64,000 nucleotides of DNA from Faucicola osloensis_C (lineage in GTDB: Bacteria; Pseudomonadota; Gammaproteobacteria; Pseudomonadales; Moraxellaceae): assembly GCA_019353055.1 (NCBI GenBank), contig JABAHL010000010.1, positions 23,179 to 87,178 on the forward strand, given 5' to 3'. Below, one piece after another: positions 27,201 to 35,916 of this stretch (position 1 is its first letter; each line of letters opens with the position of its first letter). The notes under the pieces were generated by a model. The model was not told where the DNA came from. It searched no databases and worked only from the letters and a program-made list of their open reading frames with translations. A program made the translations under genes and the position numbers.

Positions 27201-28204
27201 AAGACAGTTTACTCATCCAAACGGCCACGCAAAATTTACGTTTTGAGCGTAGCGAGCTTGAGCAAGAATGGAGTAAAGTCAGCTACCATATCGCCAAAAA
27301 CCGCGACAACCCCGAATGCGTACAACAAGCCTTTGATTTGATTGGTGATAAATCACATCAAGGCTTAATTGCGCAAGCCAATTATGACTTAAACCAAGCG
27401 ATTGAAGCCCCATACATTAACAGTCGCACGGTGCAGCCCAAAGTCGCCATTTTGCGTGAGCAAGGCGTGAATGGTCAGCTAGAAATGGCGGCAGGCTTTA
27501 AACGCGCAGGACTAGAAGCCGTCGATGTGCATATGAGTGACTTGCTCAAAGGGCGTATCAACTTGCGTGACTTTGATGGGCTAGTGGCTTGTGGTGGCTT
27601 TAGTTATGGCGATGTGCTTGGCGCTGGTGCTGGCTGGGCAAAATCGGTGCTGTTTCATGATGAACTACGCATGCAATTTGTGCGATTCTTTACCCGACCA
27701 GAAACCTTCTCGCTTGGCGTGTGTAACGGCTGTCAGATGATGAGCCAGCTTAAAGACTTGATACCGGGCGCAGAGAATTTCCCCCGTTTTATCGCCAATA
27801 AATCGGCACGGTTTGAAGCGCGCACAGTGAATGTGAAAATTGAACGTACTAAGTCGGTGCTGTTAAAAGGCATGCAAGAGAGCATTCTACCGATTGCGGT
27901 GGCACATGGCGAAGGCTTTGCAACGTTGAGCGATACCGATATCGCAGGGATGAGCGCACATGGGCAAATTGTGATGCGTTATGTGGACAGTCTCGGCACA
28001 CCAACCGAGCATTATCCGCTCAATCCAAATGGCTCACCGCAAGGGGTGACAGGGATTTGTAGTACCGATGGGCGTGTGACCTTGATGATGCCACACCCAG
28101 AGCGCAATTTGATGGCATATAACCACAGTTGGAAGCCTGAAGCTTGGGATAATGACGGGGCATGGATGCGGATGTTTAGAAATGCTCGGGCATTTTTAAG
28201 ATAA
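24209..28204 (+). CDS. purL: Phosphoribosylformylglycinamidine synthase
   Basis: 1331 residues, the large single-chain PurL of proteobacteria. Order seen: N-terminal PurS-like domain, linker with FAQANSEHCRHKIFNAQW, first AIRS domain (KVETHNHPTAIAPYAGAATGSGGEIRDEG split motif), second AIRS domain (IPVGKDSLSM, DIGDGGLLATIAEM), and C-terminal class I glutaminase (GGFSYGDVLGAGAGWAKS, LGVCNGCQMM with the catalytic Cys, PHPERN). It makes FGAM in purine synthesis with ATP and glutamine. Monocistronic, followed by a terminator. Confidence 0.97.
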   Translation: MTIIAGHPFLTDFQTTKLLNSLSQKTNLKITHLKSQQVYIFSKDLAEHDYKKALDLLNHGDEIALNQASQDENQNENQEALQIIVSPRFGTISPWASKATDIFNNCEIAIERVERLVVYTLIGENLPEKLPHDIEMMLYDRMTQSLFYDLAKAHHLFDDHEPAPLNHVDVMGKGREALESANREFGFALSSQDIDYLMNAYVHVLKRNPTDVELMMFAQANSEHCRHKIFNAQWTIDGEVQPKSLFGMIKNTFEQNPNDILSAYKDNAAVVKGHEGQRFYPLLNSDNNHLAYDFHQEPIDILMKVETHNHPTAIAPYAGAATGSGGEIRDEGATGRGGKPKAGLAGFHVSHLQLPDMPEKWEHSGKVSTADYGKPARMASALEIMTQAPLGSAAFSNEFGRPNLVGYFRSFQLDTSKDQDGSQMRGYHKPIMIAGGYGNIKRNLVEKNPIQQGDLLIVLGGPAMQIGLGGGAASSVDSGELDEGLDFASVQRDNAEMERRCQEVIDRCWAMAGNQPDEDNNPIVSIHDVGAGGLSNAMPELVNDHELGAVLNLRKVPSLEHGMSPMAIWSNEAQERYVLAIRPQSRELFDSICERERCPYAILGEATDVRELVVNDPLLNTKGDQQPVDMPLQVLLGGTPKMQRSFSRSTPDLTALNLDKVDLAEAVKDVLRHPTVASKSFLISIGDRSITGMVVRDQYVGRYQVPVADCAVTASALIPVDGKPMTGEAMSMGERTPVALINPAASARLAVAEAITNIAGANIAKLSDITLSANWMAACGEDKEDQALFDAVYAVGEALCPALGIAIPVGKDSLSMRANWSDEQVNKSVVSPMSLIITAFAPVQDVTKTLTPELLTSSALGETAFYRLDLSKGQFRLGGSILAQTLSQLGDTCPDLDNPQDLINFFDFIQQANNQGLITAYHDIGDGGLLATIAEMQFTSRQGVKLVLTDDNLLGQLFAEELGAVIQVKTHQVAQLLALAETTGVSGLLSLVGQSTDEDSLLIQTATQNLRFERSELEQEWSKVSYHIAKNRDNPECVQQAFDLIGDKSHQGLIAQANYDLNQAIEAPYINSRTVQPKVAILREQGVNGQLEMAAGFKRAGLEAVDVHMSDLLKGRINLRDFDGLVACGGFSYGDVLGAGAGWAKSVLFHDELRMQFVRFFTRPETFSLGVCNGCQMMSQLKDLIPGAENFPRFIANKSARFEARTVNVKIERTKSVLLKGMQESILPIAVAHGEGFATLSDTDIAGMSAHGQIVMRYVDSLGTPTEHYPLNPNGSPQGVTGICSTDGRVTLMMPHPERNLMAYNHSWKPEAWDNDGAWMRMFRNARAFLR

Positions 28205-28241
28205 AAGGTAAGATAAAAGTTAACATAGTTGATTTTTTTAT

Positions 28242-28269
28242 AAAAGGATGGCAAAAGCTGTCCTTTTTT
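28242..28269 (+). terminator. Rho-independent terminator after purL
   Basis: AAAAGGATGGC / GCTGTCCTTTT stem with two wobble pairs, AAAA loop, followed by a T run. Confidence 0.75.
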
Positions 28270-28386
28270 AATGACCCAATCTAACCCGCCTAAGGCAATA
28301 AAGGCTGTTACGGTGAAAATCTTGGCTCGGTCAAAAACTAGCAACAATTTACAAACAATACACGATAACAAGGGAAAAGTATATGT

Positions 28387-28422
28387 TATAATAACTTAAC
28401 CCTACATAGAATAAGTTAAGTT
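28387..28422 (+). promoter_or_regulatory. -10 box and overlapping 8-bp inverted repeat upstream of the first yceI-like gene
   Basis: TATAAT at 28387-28392 is followed directly by the inverted repeat AACTTAAC (28393-28400) / GTTAAGTT (28415-28422), spacer 14 nt. The position just after the -10 would suit a repressor operator or a leader hairpin. Confidence 0.4.
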
Positions 28423-28479
28423 TCATTAACAATGTCTTGTAAGCTCACACAGTTCTTATAATATATCGAGGAAAATCCC

Positions 28480-29175
28480 ATGAATAGCAAACTTTTAGCC
28501 ACTACCGCTATCACAGCGTTGTTAGCCACACAATTTGCCAATGCAGAATTGGTTATCTCGCAAAACGGTGAAACGCAAAAAGTTGGTGAAACCGCGGCTC
28601 AACCTGCAGTGACCACAAAAGCGCCTAAAACCGCCAAAGTAGAAAAAGTTAAGCCAAGCAACAGCACCAGCTACAAACTAGACCCAAACCATGCCAATGT
28701 ACGTTTTGCGATTGATCACTTCGGTACAACGACCAACCAAGGCGGTTTCTACGGCGTAACGGGTGACTTGAACTACAACCCAGCCAAGAATACAGGCAGC
28801 ATCAACGTTGACATTCCTGTCAATAACCTTGACACGGGTAACGAACATTTTACCAACCATTTAAAATCAGCCGAATTCTTCAACGCTGAAAAATACCCAA
28901 CGGCTAATTTTAAATCAACCAAATTCCATTTCAAAAATGGCAAAGTAACGAAAGTTGACGGTAACTTGACGCTATTGGGCAAAACCAACCCAGTCAGCCT
29001 AAAAGCCACTAAATTTAACTGCTACAACAGCCCAATGCTAAAAAATGCGCAAGTATGTGGCGGTGATTTTGAGACTACCATTGACCGCACCAAATGGGGC
29101 ATGGATACCTATGTCAAAATGGGTTTTGCTAAAGATGTCAAACTCAATATCCAAGTTGAAGCTGTACAACAGTAA
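28480..29175 (+). CDS. YceI family periplasmic protein (first paralogue)
   Basis: 231 residues with a signal peptide (MNSKLLATTAITALLATQFANA, cleavage about after residue 22). A short linker precedes the YceI lipocalin-like domain: YKLDPNHANVRFAIDHFGTT, GSINVDIPVNNLDTG, FFNAEKYPTANFKSTKF, LTLLGKTNPVSLKATKFNCY, FETTIDRTKWGMDTYVKMG. YceI proteins bind isoprenoid or lipid-like ligands in the periplasm. A second paralogue follows after its own terminator. Two cysteines (in KFNCYNSP and AQVCGG) could form a disulfide. Confidence 0.93.
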   Translation: MNSKLLATTAITALLATQFANAELVISQNGETQKVGETAAQPAVTTKAPKTAKVEKVKPSNSTSYKLDPNHANVRFAIDHFGTTTNQGGFYGVTGDLNYNPAKNTGSINVDIPVNNLDTGNEHFTNHLKSAEFFNAEKYPTANFKSTKFHFKNGKVTKVDGNLTLLGKTNPVSLKATKFNCYNSPMLKNAQVCGGDFETTIDRTKWGMDTYVKMGFAKDVKLNIQVEAVQQ

Positions 29176-29194
29176 GCTTGCTTAGCGTTACCCA

Positions 29195-29223
29195 AAAGCC
29201 AATGTTAACGCATTGGCTTTTTT
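29195..29223 (+). terminator. Terminator after the first yceI-like gene
   Basis: AAAGCCAATG / CATTGGCTTT perfect 10-bp stem, 6-nt loop, followed by Ts. Confidence 0.88.
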
Positions 29224-29353
29224 ACGTTTTTACGATAGATACTTTCACAAATGCTGAACTTTGCCAACACACTTTGCACAGCTTGATTCAATTGATAAGT
29301 TAAAATGTTCAAACCAAAGAAATTTTTAACGATTAATAATAAAAGGAAAGTTC

Positions 29354-30004
29354 ATGACAGATAAAACTAACAACTTAGGGACACTTGCCAAACTTGCGGG
29401 TGTAGCAACCACTGCCATTTTGACCAAAAAAGCCTTGGCTAAAACTTTCAGTTTAGGTGCAAAAGCAGTAAGCAAAAAAATCGTCAAATCTGATTCAATC
29501 AACTATAAACTCGACCCGATGCACACCAATGTGCGATTTAGCATTGACCATTTTGGTACCTCAACCAATCATGGTGGGTTTTATGGCTTGGAAGGCGACA
29601 TGGTATTTGACCCCGACAATCAAACAGGGCAAATTGACCTTGATATTCCGTTGGAAAAATTGCAAACAGGTCATAAGGAGTTTGATAAAGACTTAAAAAG
29701 TAAAGACTTTTTTAATGCTAATAAATATCCAACTGCCCACTTTACCTCTACTAAATTTATCTTTAAAAAGGGTAAATTACACCAAATTAAAGGCAATTTA
29801 ACTTTGCTTAAAAAAACTCGACCTATCACTTTGACAGCGAGCAAATTTAATAGCTATCCAAGTCCGTTACTCATGGCATATGTGTACGGTGGTGATTTTG
29901 AAACCACGATTGACCGTACCGATTGGGGGATTGATGGTTATGTCAAAATGGGTGTAAGTAAAGAGGTGAAATTAGTCATTCAAATTGAAGCTGCCCAGCA
30001 ATAA
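29354..30004 (+). CDS. YceI family protein (second paralogue, no clear signal peptide)
   Basis: 216 residues. The YceI domain (about residues 48-216) closely parallels the gene upstream: YKLDPMHTNVRFSIDHFGTS, FFNANKYPTAHFTSTKF, LTLLKKTRPITLTASKFNSY, FETTIDRTDWGIDGYVKMG. Instead of a secretory signal it starts MTDKTNNLGTLAKLAGVATTAILTKKALAK, an amphipathic or weakly hydrophobic leader without an AxA site. The two cysteines of the first copy are absent. It is probably a tandem duplicate that changed location. Good AAAGGAAAG ribosome site. Confidence 0.9.
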   Translation: MTDKTNNLGTLAKLAGVATTAILTKKALAKTFSLGAKAVSKKIVKSDSINYKLDPMHTNVRFSIDHFGTSTNHGGFYGLEGDMVFDPDNQTGQIDLDIPLEKLQTGHKEFDKDLKSKDFFNANKYPTAHFTSTKFIFKKGKLHQIKGNLTLLKKTRPITLTASKFNSYPSPLLMAYVYGGDFETTIDRTDWGIDGYVKMGVSKEVKLVIQIEAAQQ

Positions 30005-30031
30005 TTTTTTAGCGAATAATGTAAGTAATCA

Positions 30032-30059
30032 AAAAGATCAGCGTTGGCTGGTCTTTTTT
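30032..30059 (+). terminator. Terminator after the second yceI-like gene
   Basis: AAAGATCAGC / GCTGGTCTTT stem with one G-T pair and a T run. Confidence 0.8.
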
Positions 30060-30249
30060 TATGGCATACTGACAGGGCATCTTTCAACCAAGCCAAGCGG
30101 GGGTTTATAAGCGTGGTTTCTTGGGGCTGCGGTTTGATACAAAACCATACAGCACTATACAAAACGTAAATTTACAGTATCCGCACATAGCTTCATAATT
30201 TTCAAAAACCTAGATATCACTTTATTTAATTTATTTTTGAGGAAAACTT

Positions 30250-30975
30250 ATGAAACCATTCAATACCACAGTAAAAAACACCTTATTAGCCGCAGCGTTG
30301 GTGGTGGGTTCTGCCAATCTGACTGGTTGTGGTTATAACTCTATGCAAGCGCAAGATGAGCAAATCAACGCGTCATGGTCAGAAGTAGTCAACCAGTATC
30401 AGCGCCGTGCTGACTTGATTCCCAACTTGGTAAAAGTCGTTGAGCGTTATGCGCAGCACGAGCAAGCGACCTTAACCCAAGTCACACAAGCGCGCTCACA
30501 AGCAACGACTATTAATGTGAGTGCCGATGTACTCAATGACCCAGCAGCTTTCCAACGCTATCAACAAGCGCAAGATCAATTGGGCGGTGCATTGTCGCGC
30601 TTGATGGCAGTGTCGGAGCGCTATCCTGACCTAAAAGCGGACAAGCAATTCCAAGAGTTACAAGCACAGCTTGAAGGCACCGAAAACCGCATTACCGTGG
30701 CACGTGGTCGTTATATCCAAGACGTCCAAACTTATAACACTACCGTACGCCAATTCCCGACCAATATCACCGCAAAAGTGTTTGGTATGCATACCCGTCC
30801 AAACTTTACCGTGGCTAATGAGGCGCAAATCTCCACTGCACCAACCGTTGATTTTGGCAATAATAATACCAACACCGCAAATGCGGGCGGTCAACCAGTG
30901 CAAAACAATGGTAACACTGCCAATGCCGGTGGTCAGCCTGTAAATAATTCGGCTACCGCGACAGCGAAACCCTAA
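30250..30975 (+). CDS. LemA family lipoprotein
   Basis: 241 residues. A lipoprotein signal is visible, hydrophobic stretch then LTGC lipobox (Cys about 27). The LemA coiled-coil body has QDEQINASWSEVVNQYQRRADLIPNLVKVVERYA, typical of the family. The C-terminus is a low-complexity Asn/Ala/Gly/Pro tail with two copies of NTANAGGQPV. LemA genes commonly sit next to TPM-domain (YgcG) genes, as here. Function in the envelope is not well defined. Confidence 0.93.
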   Translation: MKPFNTTVKNTLLAAALVVGSANLTGCGYNSMQAQDEQINASWSEVVNQYQRRADLIPNLVKVVERYAQHEQATLTQVTQARSQATTINVSADVLNDPAAFQRYQQAQDQLGGALSRLMAVSERYPDLKADKQFQELQAQLEGTENRITVARGRYIQDVQTYNTTVRQFPTNITAKVFGMHTRPNFTVANEAQISTAPTVDFGNNNTNTANAGGQPVQNNGNTANAGGQPVNNSATATAKP

Positions 30976-31165
30976 TTCACTATTGTTAATTGTAGGGTTA
31001 AGAGTTAAAAGTTAAGAAGATTTTTTAAATAGTCTGCTATCAGTTGGTGGCAGGCTCAATTGATAAGATTTGCATCAATTGTCAGACTAATTTTTTAATT
31101 TTTTAAAATAGTTGTTGAATTGACTACATTATAATAAAAAAATTGCATACTTTGAGGAAACACAG

Positions 31166-32449
31166 GTGTCATTGAATATTGCACAGACACAGCCCAATTT
31201 ACAGCGCTCCCATAAACAGCCGCAAAAATTGTCATCTGGTTTTTTAGCCAAGCGGTTGCTATTAAGCACCTTCACTGCACTGACCCTGGGCATTGGGCTT
31301 GCGATGCCTATGGCAGCCGTTGCAGAAACTGCCACAGCGACAGCCAATTCCGCAACCGTGACCGCTAAGCCGGCGTTACAAGATCATAGTGTTGAGGACA
31401 TGGTTGCGATCGCCAAAACCGCACAAACCAATGAAGCGCTCAATGATGCTGTACTCAATAATGATGCAATTAAAGAGACGTTAGGCAATGATGCACTGCC
31501 GATACCAGGGGTCAATACTCAAGCAACTGGCAATCAGACAAATAGCAATCAGGCAACAGCTACCGCCAATGCCCAAACGACTACTACATCCAAGCAATCA
31601 ACCCAAGCTCCTGTTGCCGCTGATAAACTAATCCTAAATAACCCTGTCATTGATGAAGCAAGAATTCTATCTGCCAGTGATAAACAAGCGATTGAAACCA
31701 AACTGCGTAGTCTTAATGACCGCGGTTTGGCGCAAGCAGCCGTAGTCATTGTACCCACCACCAATGGCGAAGATATTTTTGACTATTCAATGAAAGTTGC
31801 TGACCGCTGGAAACTGGGCAAAAAAGACACCGATCAAGGTCTGTTGATGGTTGTTGCTGTCAATGACCGTAAAATGTACATTTTGACGGGCTATGGTCTT
31901 GAAGGTACCATTCCTGATGCCGTTGCTAAACGCATTATTAGCGATGATATAACCCCAAGATTTAAACAAGGCGATTATGCCGGGGGTATCACAGCGGGGA
32001 TTAATCGCATTGAAGAACGCTTGACGACCGATCCTGCTATTTTAAAGCAAGCCGATGCCAATCGAGTCAATACCAATGCCAATAGCAATGCTCAGTCAAA
32101 TCAAGAAGGCGGAATACCGCTTATTTTCCTAGGCTTTTTTGGCTTTGTCGCTGGTATGATTTTGACCAGTATATTAGGGCGCTTTTTTGGTTCTATCGCT
32201 ACAGCAGGTGGCATTGTAACGCTGGGTACAATCTTTGGTGCAGGGTTACTGGGCAGTATGTTTGTCGCATTCATTGTCTTTTTATTCTTGCTCTTTCGAG
32301 GTGGCGGTGGTCGCGGGGGTAGAGGTGGCGGTGGGGTTGTCTTCCTACCGGGTGGCGGCGGTGGATTCGGTGGTGGCGGCTTTGGCGGTGGTGGATTTAG
32401 TGGCGGCGGTGGCGGCTTTGGCGGTGGCGGCGCTGGTGGCGACTGGTAA
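31166..32449 (+). CDS. TPM-domain (YgcG family) protein with glycine-rich C-terminus
   Basis: 427 residues from a GTG with a GAGGAAA ribosome site. A hydrophobic segment near 30-50 is probably a signal peptide or anchor. After a Thr/Ala/Asn linker comes the TPM domain (about 155-290: VIDEARILSASDKQAIETKLRSL, VVIVPTTNGEDIFDYSMKVADRWKLGKKDTDQGLLMVVAVNDRKMYILTGYGLEG). Two membrane helices (about 315-375) and a glycine-rich tail (GGGGFGGGGFSGGGGG type) end the protein. LemA-TPM-TPM is a recurrent cassette; the role in envelope protein quality control is only suggested. Confidence 0.9.
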   Translation: MSLNIAQTQPNLQRSHKQPQKLSSGFLAKRLLLSTFTALTLGIGLAMPMAAVAETATATANSATVTAKPALQDHSVEDMVAIAKTAQTNEALNDAVLNNDAIKETLGNDALPIPGVNTQATGNQTNSNQATATANAQTTTTSKQSTQAPVAADKLILNNPVIDEARILSASDKQAIETKLRSLNDRGLAQAAVVIVPTTNGEDIFDYSMKVADRWKLGKKDTDQGLLMVVAVNDRKMYILTGYGLEGTIPDAVAKRIISDDITPRFKQGDYAGGITAGINRIEERLTTDPAILKQADANRVNTNANSNAQSNQEGGIPLIFLGFFGFVAGMILTSILGRFFGSIATAGGIVTLGTIFGAGLLGSMFVAFIVFLFLLFRGGGGRGGRGGGGVVFLPGGGGGFGGGGFGGGGFSGGGGGFGGGGAGGDW

Positions 32450-32542
32450 TCGGTAGTCAGTAATCGGCTAGTTAATAAAAAATTATTTTAAATTTACCCC
32501 TTATCATCAACTATATACTTCATTATTTTTTATGGAATTTTC

Positions 32543-33136
32543 ATGAGCACAAATGACCCAATAATTGCAACGAATGGTGCTAACGAAGAAACCATTGCTT
32601 ACACCTCACCGATGGCGACAGTCACTTCCACTGTGCCAAGTTGGGCTAGATGGTGGCGTCAAGTTGCGTTTATACCTAGCCTGCACAATCGTTGGTTAAC
32701 ACCCACTGCCCAACAACAGCTAAATCAAGCAATTACCGAAGCTGAGCAGGGGCATCGTGGCGAAGTCGTGCTAGTGATTGAGAATCATTTGCCTATTTCG
32801 TCCGCACGGCTACAAAACAGCCGAGACAGAGCAATCGAAGTTTTTGGGGATTATCGCGTCTGGGATACGCAGGATAATACTGGAGTGTTGGTGTATCTTA
32901 ATATCTGTGAGCGGCGTTTGGAGATTGTCGCCGATAGAGGTATTAATAGCCATGTGATGCCAACCATGTGGCAAGCGATGTGCGACAAGGCTATCGAGGG
33001 TATTAAAGCCAATCGACACATCGATAGCTTGGCTGCGCTATTGGGCGATGTGGGGCAATTGCTTCGTCAATATTACCAATTAGACAATGACCCAAGCGGC
33101 AACGAAATCGCTGACAAGATGATTTTTATAAAGTAG
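32543..33136 (+). CDS. TPM-domain protein, second
   Basis: 197 residues. The TPM domain covers about 55-170: LTPTAQQQLNQAITEAEQGHRGEVVLVIENHLPIS, REIVDxxG-like DRAIEVFGDYRVWDTQDNTGVLVYLNICERRLEIVADRGINSHV. There is no signal peptide, so it is likely cytoplasmic or peripheral. It is the third gene of the LemA-TPM-TPM cassette and is followed by a terminator. Confidence 0.88.
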   Translation: MSTNDPIIATNGANEETIAYTSPMATVTSTVPSWARWWRQVAFIPSLHNRWLTPTAQQQLNQAITEAEQGHRGEVVLVIENHLPISSARLQNSRDRAIEVFGDYRVWDTQDNTGVLVYLNICERRLEIVADRGINSHVMPTMWQAMCDKAIEGIKANRHIDSLAALLGDVGQLLRQYYQLDNDPSGNEIADKMIFIK

Positions 33137-33177
33137 TTTTAAACTTAATTAACATATTGCGATGATGCAATCCCACC

Positions 33178-33205
33178 AAAAGCGATGTCACCCATCGCTT
33201 TTTTT
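33178..33205 (+). terminator. Terminator after the TPM gene
   Basis: AAAGCGATG / CATCGCTTT stem, 5-nt loop, T run. Confidence 0.88.
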
Positions 33206-33475
33206 ATTGCTCAGCTTTTAATACCCAACAGTAAGCGGGTAAACTTCAAAATTTGGTATCAAAAATTATCAAGCATTATCTTTGCGGCGCTAAAAAATTG
33301 TGTTAAGGCTCGACAAAGGAATCTACAAATTTTGCTAGGCGTAATGATAAAATTTTACATATAATGAAACCGACATACCGCGACTCAGGTCGTTAGACAA
33401 TTAGACAATTAGACAATTAGACCAGTCGTCATGTTGGCGATCAATCATTACTTATAAAAATTTTGAGGGAATCCC
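33206..33475. other. Intergenic region upstream of the HerA-like gene
   Basis: AT-rich spacer (the full gap from 33137 is 339 nt). It holds an octamer repeat at 33393-33420. No gene or RNA feature is supported. Confidence 0.5.
33393..33420. repeat. Octamer tandem repeat (TTAGACAA x 3.5)
   Basis: Three perfect copies of TTAGACAA and a partial fourth, about 55 nt upstream of the HerA-like start codon. Confidence 0.85.
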
Positions 33476-35866
33476 ATGCCAACGCTCACCAATAATATTG
33501 CTGATAGTATCGGTCAATTTTATCTCGGTCAAGACGTGTACCCAGAGCCTACACAAGGTCAAGCAACCCTATATGATGCAGCTGACTTAACCACCCATGC
33601 GGTGATTATCGGGATGACGGGCTCGGGTAAGACGGGTTTGGGGATTAGCTTAATGGAAGAAGCTGCGCTGGATAATATTCCGGTGATTGCGATTGACCCC
33701 AAAGGTGACTTGGGCAATTTGGCATTGACGTTCCCAAATTTGGCAGCCAGTGACTTTGAGCCGTGGATTGATAGCGGCATGGCAAGTCAAGCGGGTATGA
33801 GCGTGGCAGAGTTCGCCAAGCAAACCGCAGAAAACTGGCAACAAGGGCTTGGCAAAAGTTTTCAAACCCCGGAGCGTGTGCAAGCACTCAAAGCCGCCAA
33901 TCGTGTCAGTGTCTATACCCCAGGTAGCGAGAATGGCTTACCGATTGCCCTACTGGGCAATCTCGTGCCGCCGCCCGATAGTGTCAAACAAGATAGCGAA
34001 GGTTATGCTGAGTATATCGATGCGACAGTGTCGGCACTATTGGTGCTATTAAAAGTCGATGGGGATAACCTTGCCCCAGAGCATGTGTTTTTGGCACAGC
34101 TACTTAAAAATGCCTGGGACAACAACCAAACTTTAACCTTGGTGGATTTGATTACCCAAATCCAAACGCCACCGTTCGACAAAATCGGCATCCTGCCGCT
34201 GTCACAAGTGTTTGCGGATAAAGACCGTGGCGCACTGGCGATGAAGCTCAACACGCTTTTGGCATCACCGAGTTTTGCCAGCTGGCTCAAAGGCATGCCG
34301 CTGGATGCTGGCGCACTGTTTTATGATAAAAACGGCAAAGCACAAACCAGTGTGCTCAATATTGCGCATCTATCCGATGACGAACGTTTATTTTTTGTCA
34401 CCTTGTTACTCACCAATTTATTGGGCTGGATGCGCCGTCAGCAAGGCACCTCAACTTTGCGGGCAATTTTGTACATGGATGAAGTGTTTGGCTATTTACC
34501 GCCGATTGGCAATCCACCGACCAAAGTATTGCTATTGACCCTACTAAAACAAGCGCGTGCATTTGGTTTGGGGCTTGTGTTATCGACCCAAAACCCAGTG
34601 GACTTGGACTACAAAGCCTTATCCAATGCGGGTACTTGGTTTATCGGACGGTTGCAGACTGCCCAAGACCGTGAACGGGTGATGGATGGCTTGCTCTCTG
34701 CCAGCGGCAGCAGTGGACTGGACAAAGCGGCGCTCAATGCGTGGTTTGATAAACTCGGTAAACGCCAATTTTTACTGCACAATGTGCATGACGCCAGCCC
34801 TGTGATTTTTAGCACCCGCTTCACGCTCAACTACCTATCAGGGCCGCTTAGCAAACAAGCCATAGCACAGCTCAAAGCCAATAGCCAAGCCACCCCTACC
34901 TACCCAGCGCAAACGCAAGCCACCACGCCTGCCATCAATCCATTAGCAAGCACCATGAGTCAGCCGCCTGCCTTGCCCAAAGATGTGGGCTTGTATTATG
35001 CACCCAAAGACATGGCGGGCGATGGTCAAACCTTCTATGAGCCTACTGCCTTTGCCTATGCGCGGGTATTTTTTAATGACAAAAAGTCAGGCGCTCAAAG
35101 TCAGCAGCAGCTATTATTAACCACAGCATTTGGTGAGCCGCCGTTGGTGGTAGATTGGCATCAAGCGATTTTAAGTGATTTGACCTTTGAGCAGTTACAA
35201 TCGGTTCCGCACCAACCCGCTGTGCTCAAGCAACTGCCTACCCAAGCGATCGAGAAGGCATCATGGAAAGCTTGGGAAAAAGATGTGAAAGAAGCCATCC
35301 GTCAGCAGCAAGTGTTAAACCTGTGGTATGTCGATAGTTTAAAGCTGTATAGCGAAGTGGCAGAGAGCGAAGAAGCCTTCCGTAATCGGCTCATCGTACC
35401 GCTGCATGAACAGCGTGATATGGCCATCGCCCAGCTGCGTGATAGCTTTGCTAAAAAACAAGATGCGCTAGCCAAAAAACTGCAAGCCGCCAATGAAAAA
35501 TATCAACAACAAGCCGCCGAGTCAAGCAAAGGCTGGCTTGATGCAGGGGTCAGTATTGGTTCTGCGGTCTTAGGCGCATTTATGGGGCGCAAAGCGTTGT
35601 CACAGACCAATATCAATAACGTCAAACGTGCCATGAACTCGGTGGGCGATATTAATGCCAACAAACAAAGTGTCGCAGAGCTTGATGCGATTCGCCAGCA
35701 GCTGCAGCAGGAGTTAGACAGCATTGGGCAGCAGTTACAAAGCCAAATCGACAGCTTGGCAAGCACGTATGATGCTCAGTCAATAGCACTTGATACTGTA
35801 CAGATTGCCCCAGCAGCGAAGGATATCACGGTGTTGTTGGTCGGCGTGTTGTATCAGCCACTATAA
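33476..35866 (+). CDS. HerA-like (DUF853-type) ATPase
   Basis: 796 residues. Walker A GMTGSGKT at 46-53; AIDPKGDLGNL; Walker B ILYMDEVFGYLPP about 340-352; then LKQARAFGLGLVLSTQNPVDLDYKALSNAGTWFIGRLQT, the arginine-finger region of HerA/FtsK-type ATPases. The last 250 residues contain a long Gln/Ala/Lys coiled coil (about 640-780) with a short GWLDAGVSIGSAVLGAFMGRKAL segment. Members of this group are widely conserved but uncharacterised DNA- or membrane-associated ATPases. It appears housekeeping and not in a nuclease-linked defence pair: the next gene is a Sel1-repeat protein. Confidence 0.85.
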   Translation: MPTLTNNIADSIGQFYLGQDVYPEPTQGQATLYDAADLTTHAVIIGMTGSGKTGLGISLMEEAALDNIPVIAIDPKGDLGNLALTFPNLAASDFEPWIDSGMASQAGMSVAEFAKQTAENWQQGLGKSFQTPERVQALKAANRVSVYTPGSENGLPIALLGNLVPPPDSVKQDSEGYAEYIDATVSALLVLLKVDGDNLAPEHVFLAQLLKNAWDNNQTLTLVDLITQIQTPPFDKIGILPLSQVFADKDRGALAMKLNTLLASPSFASWLKGMPLDAGALFYDKNGKAQTSVLNIAHLSDDERLFFVTLLLTNLLGWMRRQQGTSTLRAILYMDEVFGYLPPIGNPPTKVLLLTLLKQARAFGLGLVLSTQNPVDLDYKALSNAGTWFIGRLQTAQDRERVMDGLLSASGSSGLDKAALNAWFDKLGKRQFLLHNVHDASPVIFSTRFTLNYLSGPLSKQAIAQLKANSQATPTYPAQTQATTPAINPLASTMSQPPALPKDVGLYYAPKDMAGDGQTFYEPTAFAYARVFFNDKKSGAQSQQQLLLTTAFGEPPLVVDWHQAILSDLTFEQLQSVPHQPAVLKQLPTQAIEKASWKAWEKDVKEAIRQQQVLNLWYVDSLKLYSEVAESEEAFRNRLIVPLHEQRDMAIAQLRDSFAKKQDALAKKLQAANEKYQQQAAESSKGWLDAGVSIGSAVLGAFMGRKALSQTNINNVKRAMNSVGDINANKQSVAELDAIRQQLQQELDSIGQQLQSQIDSLASTYDAQSIALDTVQIAPAAKDITVLLVGVLYQPL

Positions 35867-35916
35867 ACAGACGCAATATAAACCTTTTGACCCTATTAAA
35901 TTTCGCGGAATGCGGT

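Noticed and set aside
33393..33420. Short repeats as a CRISPR remnant
   Set aside because: Units are 8 bp with no spacers and no cas genes nearby; no CRISPR array was seen in the window.
33476..35866. HerA-like ATPase as part of a HerA-nuclease defence system
   Set aside because: No NurA, SIR2 or other effector gene is adjacent; the DUF853-like layout and coiled-coil tail suggest a conserved core-genome protein.
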